From Holothuria scabra (lineage: Eukaryota > Echinodermata > Holothuroidea > Aspidochirotida > Holothuriidae), in contig CM074195.1 of NCBI GenBank assembly GCA_037179385.1, positions 10,431,787 through 10,495,786 of the forward strand: a DNA stretch of 64,000 nt, read 5' to 3'. Each line of letters opens with the position of its first letter. Within the stretch, counting starts at the first letter, position 1. Under the pieces are notes generated by a model. That model was not told the origin of the DNA. It saw nothing but the letters and a program-made list of their open reading frames with translations, and ran no database searches. Shown piece by piece: positions 57,001 to 64,000 of the stretch. The position numbers were made by a program, and so were the translations under genes.

Positions 57001-59465
57001 ATTTGCACATTCGTCACTATGCCAATTTGCGATTCGTCAGTACGCCAGAAAGGGGACGAGTTGCGAAAAGTGTCCAGAGCGAGGCTTCTTTCTAGACTAT
57101 ACTCACTAAAAAGTTTACAACATTTTTTGTCACTGAAAGATAGTCTTTTTAGGACCAAAATGAGGATCATAACTTTTGAATGTTGTAATTCTTCTTGTTA
57201 TTTAGGAAGCAGTGTCCGGTTCCCAAGAGGAGAAATGCAAGTATTTATTAGTTTGTGACTAGGGCTATGAAAACATAATGTTCGAAATAGCTATGCAGCA
57301 AAAGTAACCGTCAAGTTTCATTGCAATGACCTACATATATGGCGTGCACTTTCAATCACGGACATGTGGTTAAAGCATCGGGCTTGCATTCGGGAGGCTG
57401 TGAGTTCGAGAGTTCGGATCCTAACCGAGTCGTACCGAAAAACTTATAAATGAAACCTACTGCCATTGTGCTTGATGCTGAGCATAAGCAGCTACACCTT
57501 TGATGTCGATGACGATGACGATAACGGCGGCGACGACGGGCGACGAAGGTGATGTCAACATTATTAACAATAACGAAGATGAGGGCAATAATGTTGGAGA
57601 TAACGACGACAAAAGAATAGATGGAGGAGGATTTCTTTTATTTTGAAACGATAACTTATCGCATACGAATACTATAATGCCATAGTACTTAACTGCCTTG
57701 TATTTTGGTCCGAGTTCACTTTCTTCTGTATTATTCTAGTGCAAACTTGCATACATGCTCAGGGCCTGATGGTTGCTTTTATAATCCTTCTAGTTTTTAG
57801 CAATTTAAAAAAATTCTTCTTAAGGAAAACGTTTGAGATTGGCTCTCACAGCTGAATTACCCCTTTACCGTTGTGCTCCGATCTGGGCATATTTGCGCGC
57901 CTCTGGAGTGGGCGGAAAAGCGGACGTAGCCCGCCCCGCATGGGCTTCCGTAGGCCGTTGACTCCGTGACCTTAAACTGTTGTCTGTCTCGTTGTTGTGG
58001 CGGAATTTTCGGGTTGCTACTCGCAGTTTCGAGCTCCGCGTGAAACAGTAAAGATGTGTGACAGCCGAGCTCTCCGTATGGGTCCAAAAGGACCCAAACA
58101 ACGATAAAGGGTTAAGTCCTCACTCGTTTAAATTAAAACCACGTGTGTTATGATGGCATTAAGGAAAATATCGAAAAGCACAAAAATATTCCATTCGGTT
58201 GTAGTTAGTTAGTTAGTTAGTAAGTTAGATGGAGTGTAAAGGCCCGGTTTCCAACCTATTGGTTTAAATCGAGCCGGCCGGCCACGGCCTTTTTTAAGTT
58301 GTGGCTCACTGGCTCGTTTTCCCTACTCCATTTCTAATGCGGAGCATCACGCACAGCGGCAGTAGGTTCCACTTTTAGAGCCTTTGGTATGACTCGACCT
58401 GAGAATAGAACGCGGGCCTTCCGCGTGAGAGGTGGTAAAATCTCTCATTCAATTAAATAAACCAGATCACCTGTAGGTGATCCCCGACAGCATGGTCAAG
58501 TGGTTAGACTACCCGACTTGTAGAAGAGGATGTCTGGAGTTCGATCCCTGGCCAGGTCTTACCGACGCCTTTACCAATAGAACCTATTACCATTATGCTT
58601 GGTATTCAGCATTCGCAATGGACTTAGTTAGTTAGCAACTCCCTGGTAAGATGAAGTTTTACGGCCCTTTTTCCAACCTATTGGTTCAAGTCGAGTCGGC
58701 CACGGCCTCTTTTCCAGTTGTGGCTTACTGGATTGGTTTGCTTACTCCATTGTTTATGCGAAACATCACGCACAACGGCAGTAGGTTTCATTTTTTGAGT
58801 CTTTGGTATGACTCGACCTGGGAATAGAACCCCGGCCTTCCGCGTGAGAGGCGGATTTTCTTACCGTTAGACCAAACACGCGGTCAGCATAAGCAGTGGA
58901 GGGAAAAGAAGCCGGTGAGCCACAACTGGAAAAAAGGCGTGTTTTGCCGACTTACACTAATTTTTTATAGACTGAGACGTAAAATTCCATCTGACTAACT
59001 GACCTGTTGGTGATGGGGATAAATGTTAAACTACAAAGAATCCCTCAATCAATCTGGAGAACATTTAGCTAACACGTTCAGCCACACACTTTATGAACAC
59101 ACCTGTACGTCAGGGGAGTAGATGTTTAGGTGCAAACAATCTTCACTTTGTGGTTCTGTAAAATTTGTATCAACGATCTGCCAGCACGATGGTCTGTGGT
59201 AGGTTGCGTCGTATTCACCATCCCAAGGTTCCACCGGCTGTGGTTTCGCAAATCGAAGATCCCCAAGCGGTGGTTTAGCGTAAGGAATTCCTTTGAATAT
59301 ATCCAATGTTGTGTCAACGATAGGGTATTCATCATGACGGAAGGGCGTTTTCTCACCGCGAACGTCACCACTGTTGGTTGTGACTGTAATTGGCGTTACT
59401 TCAGAGGCTGTTTGGTGAGCAAGTGTCATAAAGCAACCAATCACAAGAAATATAAAACGATCCAT
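35934..59465 (-). CDS. Secreted cholinesterase-like carboxylesterase with acetylcholinesterase-type T tail, 8 exons
   Basis: An alpha/beta-hydrolase of the cholinesterase/carboxylesterase family, predicted secreted. Exons in transcript order: 59465-59103, 53985-53835, 52446-52369, 51861-51743, 49598-49428, 42817-42207, 37838-37669, 36055-35934. All borders are GT-AG and the phases agree, giving 594 residues. Signal peptide about 1-20; oxyanion-hole HGGGF at 132-136; nucleophile GYSAG with S212; acid D340 (Glu in AChE); His H456 (GVGHATD). Disulphide Cys C94/C110 are present. The tail 556-594 aligns with the AChE tetramerisation peptide (Trp 564, 571, 579; F583; Y586; C592 near the end), so oligomerisation with a proline-rich anchor is inferred. 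Odd points: the C94-C110 loop is about 11 residues shorter than in AChE and has lost the choline-binding Trp, and N540 replaces a conserved Cys. It may therefore not hydrolyse acetylcholine efficiently. Start chosen at 59465; an in-frame Met 12 codons upstream would weaken the signal peptide. Confidence 0.93.
36092..36449. mobile_element. 358-bp TIR element with perfect 8-bp duplication, family J
   Basis: Duplication GAATTATG (36084-36091, 36450-36457). The ends CACGGAC and ACATGGACAGAGCAT are inverted. Lies in the last esterase intron, its edge about 36 bp from the tail-exon acceptor. A relative is at 51230-51628. Confidence 0.87.
36941..37510. mobile_element. TTAA MITE family C, 570 bp
   Basis: TTAA at 36937-36940 and TTAG at 37511-37514. 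Ends AGGCATGTTCTGG and, inverted, AGGCACGTTCTGG. A partial inverted copy is at 61880-62050. Located in the last esterase intron. Confidence 0.82.
37669..37838 (-). CDS. Esterase exon 7
   Basis: Acceptor TTTATAG, donor CAG|GTAAGT, 170 bp, residues 499-554 plus split codons. Ends the catalytic domain with FNAFWNDYLLQL. The Cys that precedes AFW in vertebrate AChE is Asn here. Confidence 0.93.
38770..41344 (+). mobile_element. 2.6-kb hAT-like element, family K copy 1
   Basis: Perfect 8-bp duplication ATCTTTTT (38762-38769, 41345-41352) and inverted ends CAGGGGTGGCGCCAG / CTGGCGCCACCCCTG. Repeated CCCCGACGGGG units and G runs of 15-18 nt occur inside, as do an internal near-duplication (39830-39910 and 39905-39990) and a duplicated TTGGGTCYCTATTGGAGA block (38998, 39078). 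No transposase recognised. Sits in the intron between exons 6 and 7. Confidence 0.92.
42207..42817 (-). CDS. Esterase exon 6 (catalytic Asp and His)
   Basis: Acceptor TTTTGAAG, donor GG|GTAAGT, 611 bp, residues 295-497. Carries PVIDGEF, GNTQDDGS with the acid residue D340, FHCPSEH (C417) and PPWYGVGHATDLKYIF with H456. The long open frame on the opposite strand (42131-42736) is its shadow. Confidence 0.95.
43110..43240. repeat. Interspersed repeat shared with 2365-2500
   Basis: GTAGTGGAGGCTGTCTAGTC and TTGCATCTGCG align with the copy in the PLOD intron. The tail is decayed. Confidence 0.55.
43472..44035 (+). pseudogene. PIF/Harbinger transposon 5' end with broken transposase first exon
   Basis: The frame at 43724-43987 encodes QRRRWWVRPWLFRRQ, then SLLMEF, EDIPGY and YPEQF, matching the WWVRPW...LLxEL...D...F...MsPeqF start of Harbinger (HARBI1-like) transposases. 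At about 43979 an extra G shifts the frame; the continuation DLLEKFGPLIQKELTNF lies one frame over. It then ends, so the gene is dead. The left end starts near GGTGCCCACTACACGA. Confidence 0.78.
44835..45981 (-). mobile_element. hAT-like family K, copy 2 (inverted, shorter)
   Basis: Reverse complement of the left part of 38770-41344: GGCGCCAGGATTGGCCCGAC, the CGACAGGGGG block, GCGCGCCGAA, GTATCCATGG and TTTTTCCGCGGAAAA recur in the same order. Ends CAGGGCGCTGGCGCCAG (right) and TGGGGCTCTGGCGC (left). The flanking duplication is not recognisable. Lies in the intron between exons 5 and 6. Contains a short (AC)n at 45066. Confidence 0.82.
45982..46620. other. Esterase intron, nothing recognised
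   Basis: AT-rich. A T-run at about 45985-46010 flanks the hAT copy. No gene evidence. Confidence 0.35.
46625..46919. mobile_element. Decayed TIR element, possible relative of 33714-33977
   Basis: The right end read on the minus strand, GGGTGTCCGCTGGTAGGGGC followed by AAGGGGGGGG, resembles the CATGGGCGTCCGCAGGTATG end of the 264-bp MITE. The left end (about GTGGTGGAGCTAGGGATT) is uncertain. Confidence 0.45.
46920..48900. other. Esterase intron, mostly unrecognised
   Basis: No exon or gene. A 14-nt G run lies at 47983-47996, and a short GGATCCAGACATTTCAAAAA block (about 48593) resembles the element end at 54345. Confidence 0.4.
48905..49056. mobile_element. MITE family H, decayed copy
   Basis: CCACCTCGAGAGGCTG, GTTGTGACGTTTTTATGACG and CTCGAGCCGGTAAATCGAAC match the 29430-29658 element. 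It abuts the family G element. Confidence 0.65.
49078..49290. mobile_element. MITE family G, copy 2
   Basis: TA-flanked with ends AGACTTCGTATATTGACG and, inverted, AGACCTTGTGCATATGATG. Homologous to 10626-10843 in opposite orientation. Confidence 0.75.
49428..49598 (-). CDS. Esterase exon 5
   Basis: Acceptor TTTTCAG, donor GCT|GTAAGT, 171 bp, residues 238-294. Encodes SGNMMSPF (the QSGS element after the nucleophile helix) and GCVDATNSQQLRDCLR, the second conserved disulphide loop. Confidence 0.94.
49610..51225. other. Esterase intron, nothing recognised
   Basis: An open frame of 122 codons at 50596-50964 (+) has no recognisable domain and no supporting signals. Confidence 0.4.
51230..51628. 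mobile_element. Family J element, copy 2
   Basis: The inverted ends GCGGACTTCCTACAAATGG and CCATGTGTACAGGCAGTCCG, TACATTGTCGCTAC and, inverted, AAAATGCAAG...GGTCAAAATCAC blocks match 36092-36449. Lies about 115 bp downstream (in transcript terms) of exon 4. Confidence 0.75.
51743..51861 (-). CDS. Esterase exon 4 (nucleophile serine)
   Basis: Acceptor CTATTTCAG, donor TCG|GTTAGG, 119 bp, residues 199-237. Encodes FGGDPNNIAIMGYSAGGASI. S212 is the nucleophile; the usual GESAG is GYSAG here. Confidence 0.95.
52369..52446 (-). CDS. Esterase exon 3
   Basis: Acceptor TTTTGCAG, donor C|GTATGT, 78 bp. Encodes DPEMVGNYGLWDQNLALKW, the near-universal GNxGLxDQxLALxW block of the family. Confidence 0.96.
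52893..53125 (-). repeat. tRNA-derived SINE, family 1
   Basis: Preceded by GGTTAGGTTAGGTTA. Contains TTTCACGGCCCGCTTTCC, TTGTGGCTCACTGGCTTC and the GGTATGAACCGGCAAGGACTT head region. Confidence 0.8.
53654..53671. repeat. Poly-G tract, 18 nt
   Basis: Splits an unrecognised open frame (53229-53765). No terminal repeats were found around it. Confidence 0.9.
53835..53985 (-). CDS. Esterase exon 2 (oxyanion hole)
   Basis: Acceptor ATTTTCAG, donor ACAG|GTAC, 151 bp, residues 122-171. Encodes PVFVEIHGGGFIGGS and VVYVALNYRLNAFGFLATG, diagnostic carboxylesterase blocks. Confidence 0.96.
54337..54508. mobile_element. Small foldback with poly-G/poly-C ends
   Basis: CCAGGCGCGGATCCAA plus 17 G at the left; 12 C and then CGCCTGG at the right. 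No target duplication was identified. Confidence 0.5.
54510..55880. other. Esterase intron 1, unrecognised
   Basis: Purine-rich patch at 54850-54945. A 131-codon minus-strand frame (55421-55816) has no family I recognise. Confidence 0.35.
55905..56525 (+). pseudogene. CR1-like non-LTR retrotransposon, decayed 3' end
   Basis: The broken reverse-transcriptase C-terminus reads LPYFYNLNMLTLKNHYKY, then, after stops and in another frame, HHSYTTRGRDNL, YGVHLWNSLDTKLRSSP and FLRSTLRNL. These match the HxYxTRxxxxL...GxxLWNSLPxxI...FKxxLK ending of CR1/L2-type LINEs. It ends in ACAATACAATAC, a short-repeat tail typical of such elements. Confidence 0.75.
56764..57060. repeat. Foldback element, about 300 bp
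   Basis: CGTCCCCTTTCTGGAGTACT at the left is matched by its inverse at the right end, with further inverted GACGAATCGCAAA and CATAGTGACGAAT blocks inside. The frames through it are repeat by-products. Confidence 0.7.
57358..57495 (+). repeat. SINE family 1, head half
   Basis: tRNA-like head with GCATCGGGCTTGCATTCGG and a B-box-like GAGTTCGAGAG; stops at CTGAGCATAAGCAG. Confidence 0.75.
57500..57620. repeat. Degenerate GAC/GAT trinucleotide tract
   Basis: GATGACGATGACGATAACGG and GGCGACGACGGGCGACGAAG followed by decayed GATAACGACGAC units, immediately after the SINE fragment. Confidence 0.8.
57861..58111. mobile_element. piggyBac-like MITE, GC-rich, 251 bp
   Basis: Left flank TTAC (57857-57860), right flank TTAA (58112-58115). 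Ends CCCTTTACCGTTG and, inverted, CCCTTTATCGTTG. Homologous to 22345-22570. Confidence 0.78.
58203..58440 (-). repeat. tRNA-derived SINE, family 1 (cluster member)
   Basis: Preceded by a (GTTA)n tract. Full-length reverse copy with GGCCCGGTTTCCAACCTATT, GTTGTGGCTCACTGGCTCG and GGTATGACTCGACCTGAGAA. Confidence 0.88.
58490..58628 (+). repeat. tRNA-derived SINE, family 1, head half
   Basis: Best-kept tRNA-like head: CATGGTCAAGTGGTTAGACT as A-box region and GGAGTTCGATCCCTGG as B-box region, stopping at CGCAATGGA where the inverted copy begins. Confidence 0.85.
58629..58883 (-). repeat. tRNA-derived SINE, family 1, full-length
   Basis: Runs from TTAGTTAGCAACTCC through TTTTACGGCCCTTTTTCC to the head CCTTCCGCGTGAGAGGCGG and TAGACCAAACACGCGGTC. 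Confidence 0.9.
58884..59005 (+). repeat. SINE family 1, tail half
   Basis: CAGCATAAGCAGTGGAGGG to AATTCCATCTGACTAACTGA. It lies about 100 bp inside intron 1 of the esterase. Confidence 0.8.
59103..59465 (-). CDS. Esterase exon 1 (start, signal peptide)
   Basis: ATG at 59465-59463, donor CAG|GTGTGT, 363 bp, residues 1-121. MDRFIFLVIGCFMTLAHQTA is a typical signal peptide. Then FKGIPYAKPPLGDLRF and SEDCLHLNIYSPD, both family signatures, with the short C94-C110 loop between. N101 (NFT) is a potential glycosylation site. Confidence 0.94.
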
Positions 59466-60330
59466 TTTGAAGATGTTACAAAAACAAGGAATGTTTTTCA
59501 ATGACTTCTGGACAATTTCTGAGTTCGTGCAATATTGACACTACTGCGCACGGCAGATTGTCATCCAAATTGCCGATAAAATCGAAAATGTGGTATCAAC
59601 GTAGAGCTAAGTCTGATTATGGTGGGATAAAGTTCGTCGTAATTAAACCAGGGTGCTGAAATGACACAGTCTAATAAATACCAGAATAAATAAGCAAACT
59701 CCTCGGATAACCGCGGATAACGTTATAATCATTATCAGTAGGCAAAGGTTGCTACTTGAAGTGCCATTTGTTTACATACTTGATGATCACGTGGAATTTG
59801 TTTTTAATCTTCCAACAATATATCTGATATCCTCATTTCGAGTAAGGCGTAATCAATTTTTGGAGACAATTAAGAAACTCGGCTGCGCTACCTTCTAGAC
59901 TTTTAAATCGCAAGCACAAATTACGAACATCAGTTATGATAGAAATTGGTCCCTCTTACAGCGATGCAGGGCTGACAGAGTGTAAGTCTAAGATGCAATG
60001 CTTGTCAAGTCATCGGGAGTCCTATAGGTATAAATAACAATGGGTCACCAGAAACAGAGTTTTTTTTGTGCCCTCTAACTGACGGTGAAGGCACACTTAC
60101 ATTTCTAAAAAAAATTGACATTATTGATTAAAAGCCAGAATTCAGATTTTAAACATTGGAATGAGAGGTGGACTAACGAACATGTTATGTGGTAATGTGG
60201 TAAGTCCGTCTAACGTAAAAGTATAAAAGGTTCTCAAACTAAGGCAAGCCGTCTTAATATTTAACCTCTAGTGAAAGGAATGAGAAAGTAGCAATTGCAA
60301 CGCAAAAGACGTATCCATTGTAAAAAAAAA
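59466..60330. other. 5' flank of esterase gene, no core promoter identified
   Basis: No minus-strand TATA element at a convincing distance from the ATG. The transcription start cannot be placed. Confidence 0.4.
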
Positions 60331-60334
60331 CATA

Positions 60335-61255
60335 TTTATTAAACAGGTTTTACAAACGTTGGGTTATATTTCTTTCTCTCATCCTAATGACAACTTTGGT
60401 AATCAATGTAATTGGAACAACTCCTCAGTTCGAATCGATAATAAGACAGTATTTCAAGAGCAACTTTTTGAGAGCGATGTTATGTATGTTTGTGATCTTT
60501 TCGACGAAGCAAGAAATGTGTTATCTTTCAAAGATTTTAGTCTTAAATATCAGGTAAATAATTTTCCTGTTACAATTTTCTGGGGTTTGATAAGTAGTAC
60601 CCCGCAAAGGTGGAGGATGTTAGGATGTGGGAAAACTGAAACTATAAATGATAATATAGTCAGTTATAACAATTTGTTAAAAGCTAGCTCGCCATCTTAG
60701 TTTGCTTACAACCTTCACATCCATCATAGCAGTGCTAAACCTACCTGCTTGGAGAAATGGAATTCTACTTTTAATGATATCAGGGACGAAGATGATTCAA
60801 ATTTGTAACATGCCATTCTTCACAACCTCTGACTCCAGAATGCAGTACTTTCAGTTTAAGTCCCCCACCGTATCATCCCTACCGATAAGCTTTTGTTATT
60901 GATGGGGAAATCATATTCTCATCTTTGTTCATTTTGCGGCACTGGGGTAGGGGACCGAGAACACTTGTTTTGGGATTGTAGTATTACTTCGGCATTTATT
61001 TTGGATGTAGAACAATTTTTTTAAGTAAACAATTTTTCTTTTCGAAAAAGGATTTTTCGTTGGGCTTTGGAAAGGGGGTTATTCAGCCTTACAATTTTTT
61101 AATTTTGCATATGAAGTATTTTTTAATTGATGCAAAGCGAAATGAATGTAAACCGACAGTATCTGATTTTTCAACAGGTTTAAGGTAACCCTTAAATATA
61201 GAAAGTTTTAATAATAATCGGATTTTTAAAACAAAGAGAACAAGGTAAATTTTGA
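60335..61255 (+). pseudogene. L1/Tx1-like LINE ORF2 C-terminal relic
   Basis: NWNNSSVRIDNKTVFQ, DVMYVCDLFDEARNVLSFKDF and FWGLISSTPQRW match the WxNsxIxixxKPVFxkxWxxxGvxxixDLfdexGxflsyxeF...ygxlsaIPkxW end of vertebrate- and invertebrate-type L1/Tx1 ORF2. Further frames give SHLCSFCGTG..REHLFWDC (a Cys/His motif near the C-terminus) and CKPTVSDFSTGLR. Several frameshifts and stops; dead. Confidence 0.8.
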
Positions 61256-61304
61256 GCAATTATATAACGCCTTTGATAAATGCCACGATCTATTTTCTAG
61301 TTCA

Positions 61305-61598
61305 AGGACCAATCCTCTCACTGCAAACTTCACTTCTTGTAAAAGGTTACAGAAACTCTCAATTTGCTCAAATTTTTGACTGCCTGCTCAAACATTGCAG
61401 AGTACCAAAGCTTATATTACACAGCATGAACTGTACTGAAAGTGTTGTGTTTTTACATATTGAGCTTTTCTATACTCACCCTGAAGCAACTTAATCTGAG
61501 ATTGTGTCTGGCTGAAGATAAATTTCGGACAATTGTGGAAGGGACTTAAGTAAGGCGGCTTTTGAGAATTGGTACTGTTTAGGAGAGCAAATTGAGCA
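61305..61598. mobile_element. MITE family A, copy 4 (diverged)
   Basis: Flanks TTCA and TTTA, decayed from TTAA. Internal CTCACCCTGAAGCAACTTAA and GAGATTGTGTCTGGC identify the family. Confidence 0.8.
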
Positions 61599-61879
61599 TT
61601 TATGAACAACGGGTTTGAAGTAAAGTTGTAAATGGTTGTTGACCTCACATTGTTATATTCTAAGTATTACCTTTAATGGGACTGGAAATGCATTTTTTAT
61701 AGCTAAGAAACATTGTCATTAAATTGTATTAGGCCCAGGATTTAGCAAAATGGAACGTTATTGTAATTATTGTATATAGTGTTGATAAAGCTTGTTCCTT
61801 GAGAGTATTATACGATAAAATCTGATGAATAAATGGAGGAAAAAAAGGTTTGTGCTAGATCTACATGTAATGGTAATGA

Positions 61880-62050
61880 TAGTTAAACATTCCAACAGTA
61901 TCGAATTTCAAGGACCAACAGGAAATTCAATTATAAAGGAAAATAAAAGGAATCTTAGATGATTTGCCCACATTACGTAACTTTCTGTGGCGTTGTTGAA
62001 AAGTTGAGGTATTTTTTAACAAAAGCAACCAATTTTTAAAGTGGAATACC
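61880..62050. mobile_element. MITE family C, partial inverted copy
   Basis: AAACATTCCAACAGTATCG, AATTTCAAGGACCAACAGG, GCCCACATTACGTAACTTTC and AAGCAACCAATTTTTAAAG are the reverse complement of 37040-37220. Confidence 0.75.
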
Positions 62051-62590
62051 TTGGGTTGAGACAAAGGTATTGAGACAAGACGTAGAAGACATAGTCTGAA
62101 TATGTTTGTCTTCCTTACGAGATCTAGAATAATGCCACCAGTTTATGCTTTTAAAAACTGGATAAACTTTGGTCTGATGAAGAATTCGAATCGATGATTC
62201 CATGAGAGTCCATGACACCGAGATGCTATGATTTCATGATACCAACCATATACTATGCTCCAAGATGCACTGAAACCTTTACATTTTTCAAATATCATCA
62301 ATAAATTAACAGTATTAGTAAATGATGCGATGATATATGCAATGATTCATTGAAAGGATGAAGGATTATCAAATAAAAATAAAAATAAAACAGATTCGCC
62401 ATACTTACAAACCGGAATATTACTTGAAAACCTTGTCGAATAGTTGCACATCAAAGCACGTACGAGACACTACGCAATGGAAGCTGCTATTTAGAAGAGC
62501 TATTATCTCATCGCTCCGTGAGGAGGATGAGATATTGTAGTCACTTTGCCTGTGGGGCTATATATGACAATGCCAGCTTAAATCGCAATG

Positions 62591-63490
62591 GTTACCATGG
62601 CAACGGTAAATCCCAAATCTAACCCATGGTGAGGTACCCCGGGGTGACTTAAGGTCCAGGGCTGAGAGATGGGTCAAAATCTGTCCGCGTGTGTGTATGT
62701 GTTGGTGGGTGAGTGAGTGTGTGTATGTGTGTATGTCCAATTTTATTTTCCTAATATCTTGTAAACGGCTCGGCCGATTCACTTCAAACTTAGTAGGATG
62801 GTACCTTAGGTTGAAGAAATGCATTTCAATACACAACCGGAAGTGAAGGTAAAAGGTTACAGGTCAAAGGTCAAATTTAGTGAAATCACCTTTTCTGCTA
62901 TATATCCAAAACCAAAGGTCTTCCTGACACGAAACTTCACACATATGATGATTGTATCTAGACCTACCAAAATATGTGGTTGCCATAGCAACAGAGTCAA
63001 AGGTCAAGTGGTAGAGTGGAACAACAATTTTTCAAGTGATAACTTGTTCGTAAAACAACCTTTTTGTCCCTCAAACTCCTGCTAGTGGGCTGGACCGATT
63101 CTTTCCAAAATTGGTAGGTGGGTACCCCAGGGTAGGGTCTCCAAGACCCTTAGAAATAAAGGTCAAAGGTCAGAGGTCAAAGGTCACATTTTGCAAAAGA
63201 CCACTCTTTTACTATTTTGTACTAAAACTTCAAAAGAAGACATTCATTTTACATGAAACTTCACAATTAAAATAGGGCAGACTAGTTCTACCACAATATG
63301 TAGTTTCCATGGCAACCACGGTCAATAGTCACGTGACAGGGGGTCAAATACTTTTTGGTATTTACTACAACCCTTAACAGAAGCATCCCACAAATCTGAA
63401 AGTTTTAAGTGTAAAAGCCTAGGCATGACAAGTTGTACCGATATGTGTGGTTGTCATGGCAACCAAGGACATAGTTTATGTTACAGATGG
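62591..63490. repeat. Degenerate repeat with GTTNCCATGGCAAC and AGGTCA motifs
   Basis: Palindromes: 62591-62604, 62979-62992, 63303-63316, 63450-63463. AGGTCA pairs with 1-bp spacing: 62861-62873, and four half-sites at 63160-63186. Successive modules read ATATGTGGTTGCCATAGCA then GTCAAAGGTCA then a degenerate ACACGAAACTTCACA line, so it appears to be a multi-module array. A GT-rich stretch lies at 62690-62737. Confidence 0.8.
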
Positions 63491-64000
63491 TCAAAGTTGC
63501 TAATGCTTTGTAAGTAGCTTATTTTTCATCAAGTAATATAAATATGCTAGACTAAGCACTTTCCTTGCCACGTGCTAGGATTCGCCACAGGCCAGCACAC
63601 AGAAAAGGTCTGTGCGTCTGCCGGAAATCTTCCGGCGCCACGCGTTCAACATGACGCACACGCCCAGTTTTTTAATTGAGACGCCCTTGATGTGCGTATC
63701 AGCTCGAACACATGACACAAACACACATGAATTGTGCCGTCGCGTCAAAATGGAGAATACGCCCAGCTACGCGAGAATAAGAATTACGCACTTGTCTAAA
63801 GCATCCCCGAAAGCGTCTCACTTTTAAAATCGTTGCATCCATATCCATATCAGTTTAGGGAGCCATCCCTTCCGATCATGTTAACTTCTAACTTACAAAC
63901 TTACTGAAGGATCTGTGTTTTCCTGTACCCGATAATTTTTCTTCGGAAAATCGAACGGATCTGACTTTCTGGGAGACAGCATGCCGAGAGGAAACATCTA
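63490..64000. other. Right edge, nothing recognised
   Basis: From about 63560 the sequence becomes richer in CpG (for example CCGGAAATCTTCCGG, a short palindrome at 63620-63634). No gene or repeat family could be named. Confidence 0.35.

Noticed and set aside
58490..58570. Possible tRNA gene
   Set aside because: Has A- and B-box-like motifs, but the same head recurs in a 250-bp repeat with a fixed tail, so it is a SINE head; acceptor stem and anticodon arm do not pair well by eye.
59130..59504. Plus-strand frame of 124 codons
   Set aside because: Antisense shadow of esterase exon 1.

Overview
The window is nuclear DNA of an invertebrate animal. It is AT-rich, has GT-AG introns of 0.2-5 kb, and is densely packed with short inverted-repeat transposons, tRNA-derived SINEs and decayed LINEs. 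Two multi-exon animal genes lie tail to tail. The gene types and repeat style fit a marine deuterostome such as an echinoderm, hemichordate or lancelet, but the phylum cannot be fixed from sequence alone. Nothing bacterial, phage-like or CRISPR-like is present.

Left part (1-24.6 kb, + strand): the last 14 coding exons of a procollagen-lysine hydroxylase (PLOD/LH family). They encode 533 residues in one uninterrupted splice-phase-consistent frame. The iron and 2-oxoglutarate ligands are all present, and the upstream exons lie outside the window. Its introns hold an internally deleted 2.7 kb TIR element (12.36-15.07 kb), several MITEs with TTAA duplications, SINEs and a small hAT-like element.

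Middle (24.6-35.9 kb): intergenic. It holds the PLOD 3' UTR, a 20-bp-unit minisatellite rich in CAGCTG, a TA-flanked MITE with very long inverted repeats, a TTA-flanked Harbinger-like MITE, and two elements with perfect 8-bp target duplications (32.43-33.48 kb and 33.71-33.98 kb).

Right part (35.9-59.5 kb, - strand): a complete eight-exon secreted cholinesterase-like gene of 594 codons. It has a signal peptide, a Ser-Asp-His triad and, in the last exon, a tail that matches the tryptophan-rich tetramerisation (T) peptide of acetylcholinesterase. Yet the loop that carries the choline-binding Trp in true cholinesterases is shortened, and one disulphide partner is gone. Two copies of one hAT-like family sit in inverted orientation in the introns on either side of its largest exon. 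Intron 1 carries a cluster of head-to-head SINEs and a CR1-like LINE relic.

Far right (59.5-64 kb): the 5' flank of the esterase gene, an L1/Tx1-like LINE ORF2 relic, MITE copies, and a degenerate repeat combining GTTNCCATGGCAAC palindromes with AGGTCA direct repeats. These resemble RFX X-boxes and nuclear-receptor DR1 sites.

The two genes have no evident functional link: one modifies collagen in the ER, the other is a secreted or anchored esterase. The most interesting biology is the esterase with a cholinesterase assembly tail but an altered active-site entrance, and the regulatory-motif-bearing repeat at the right end.
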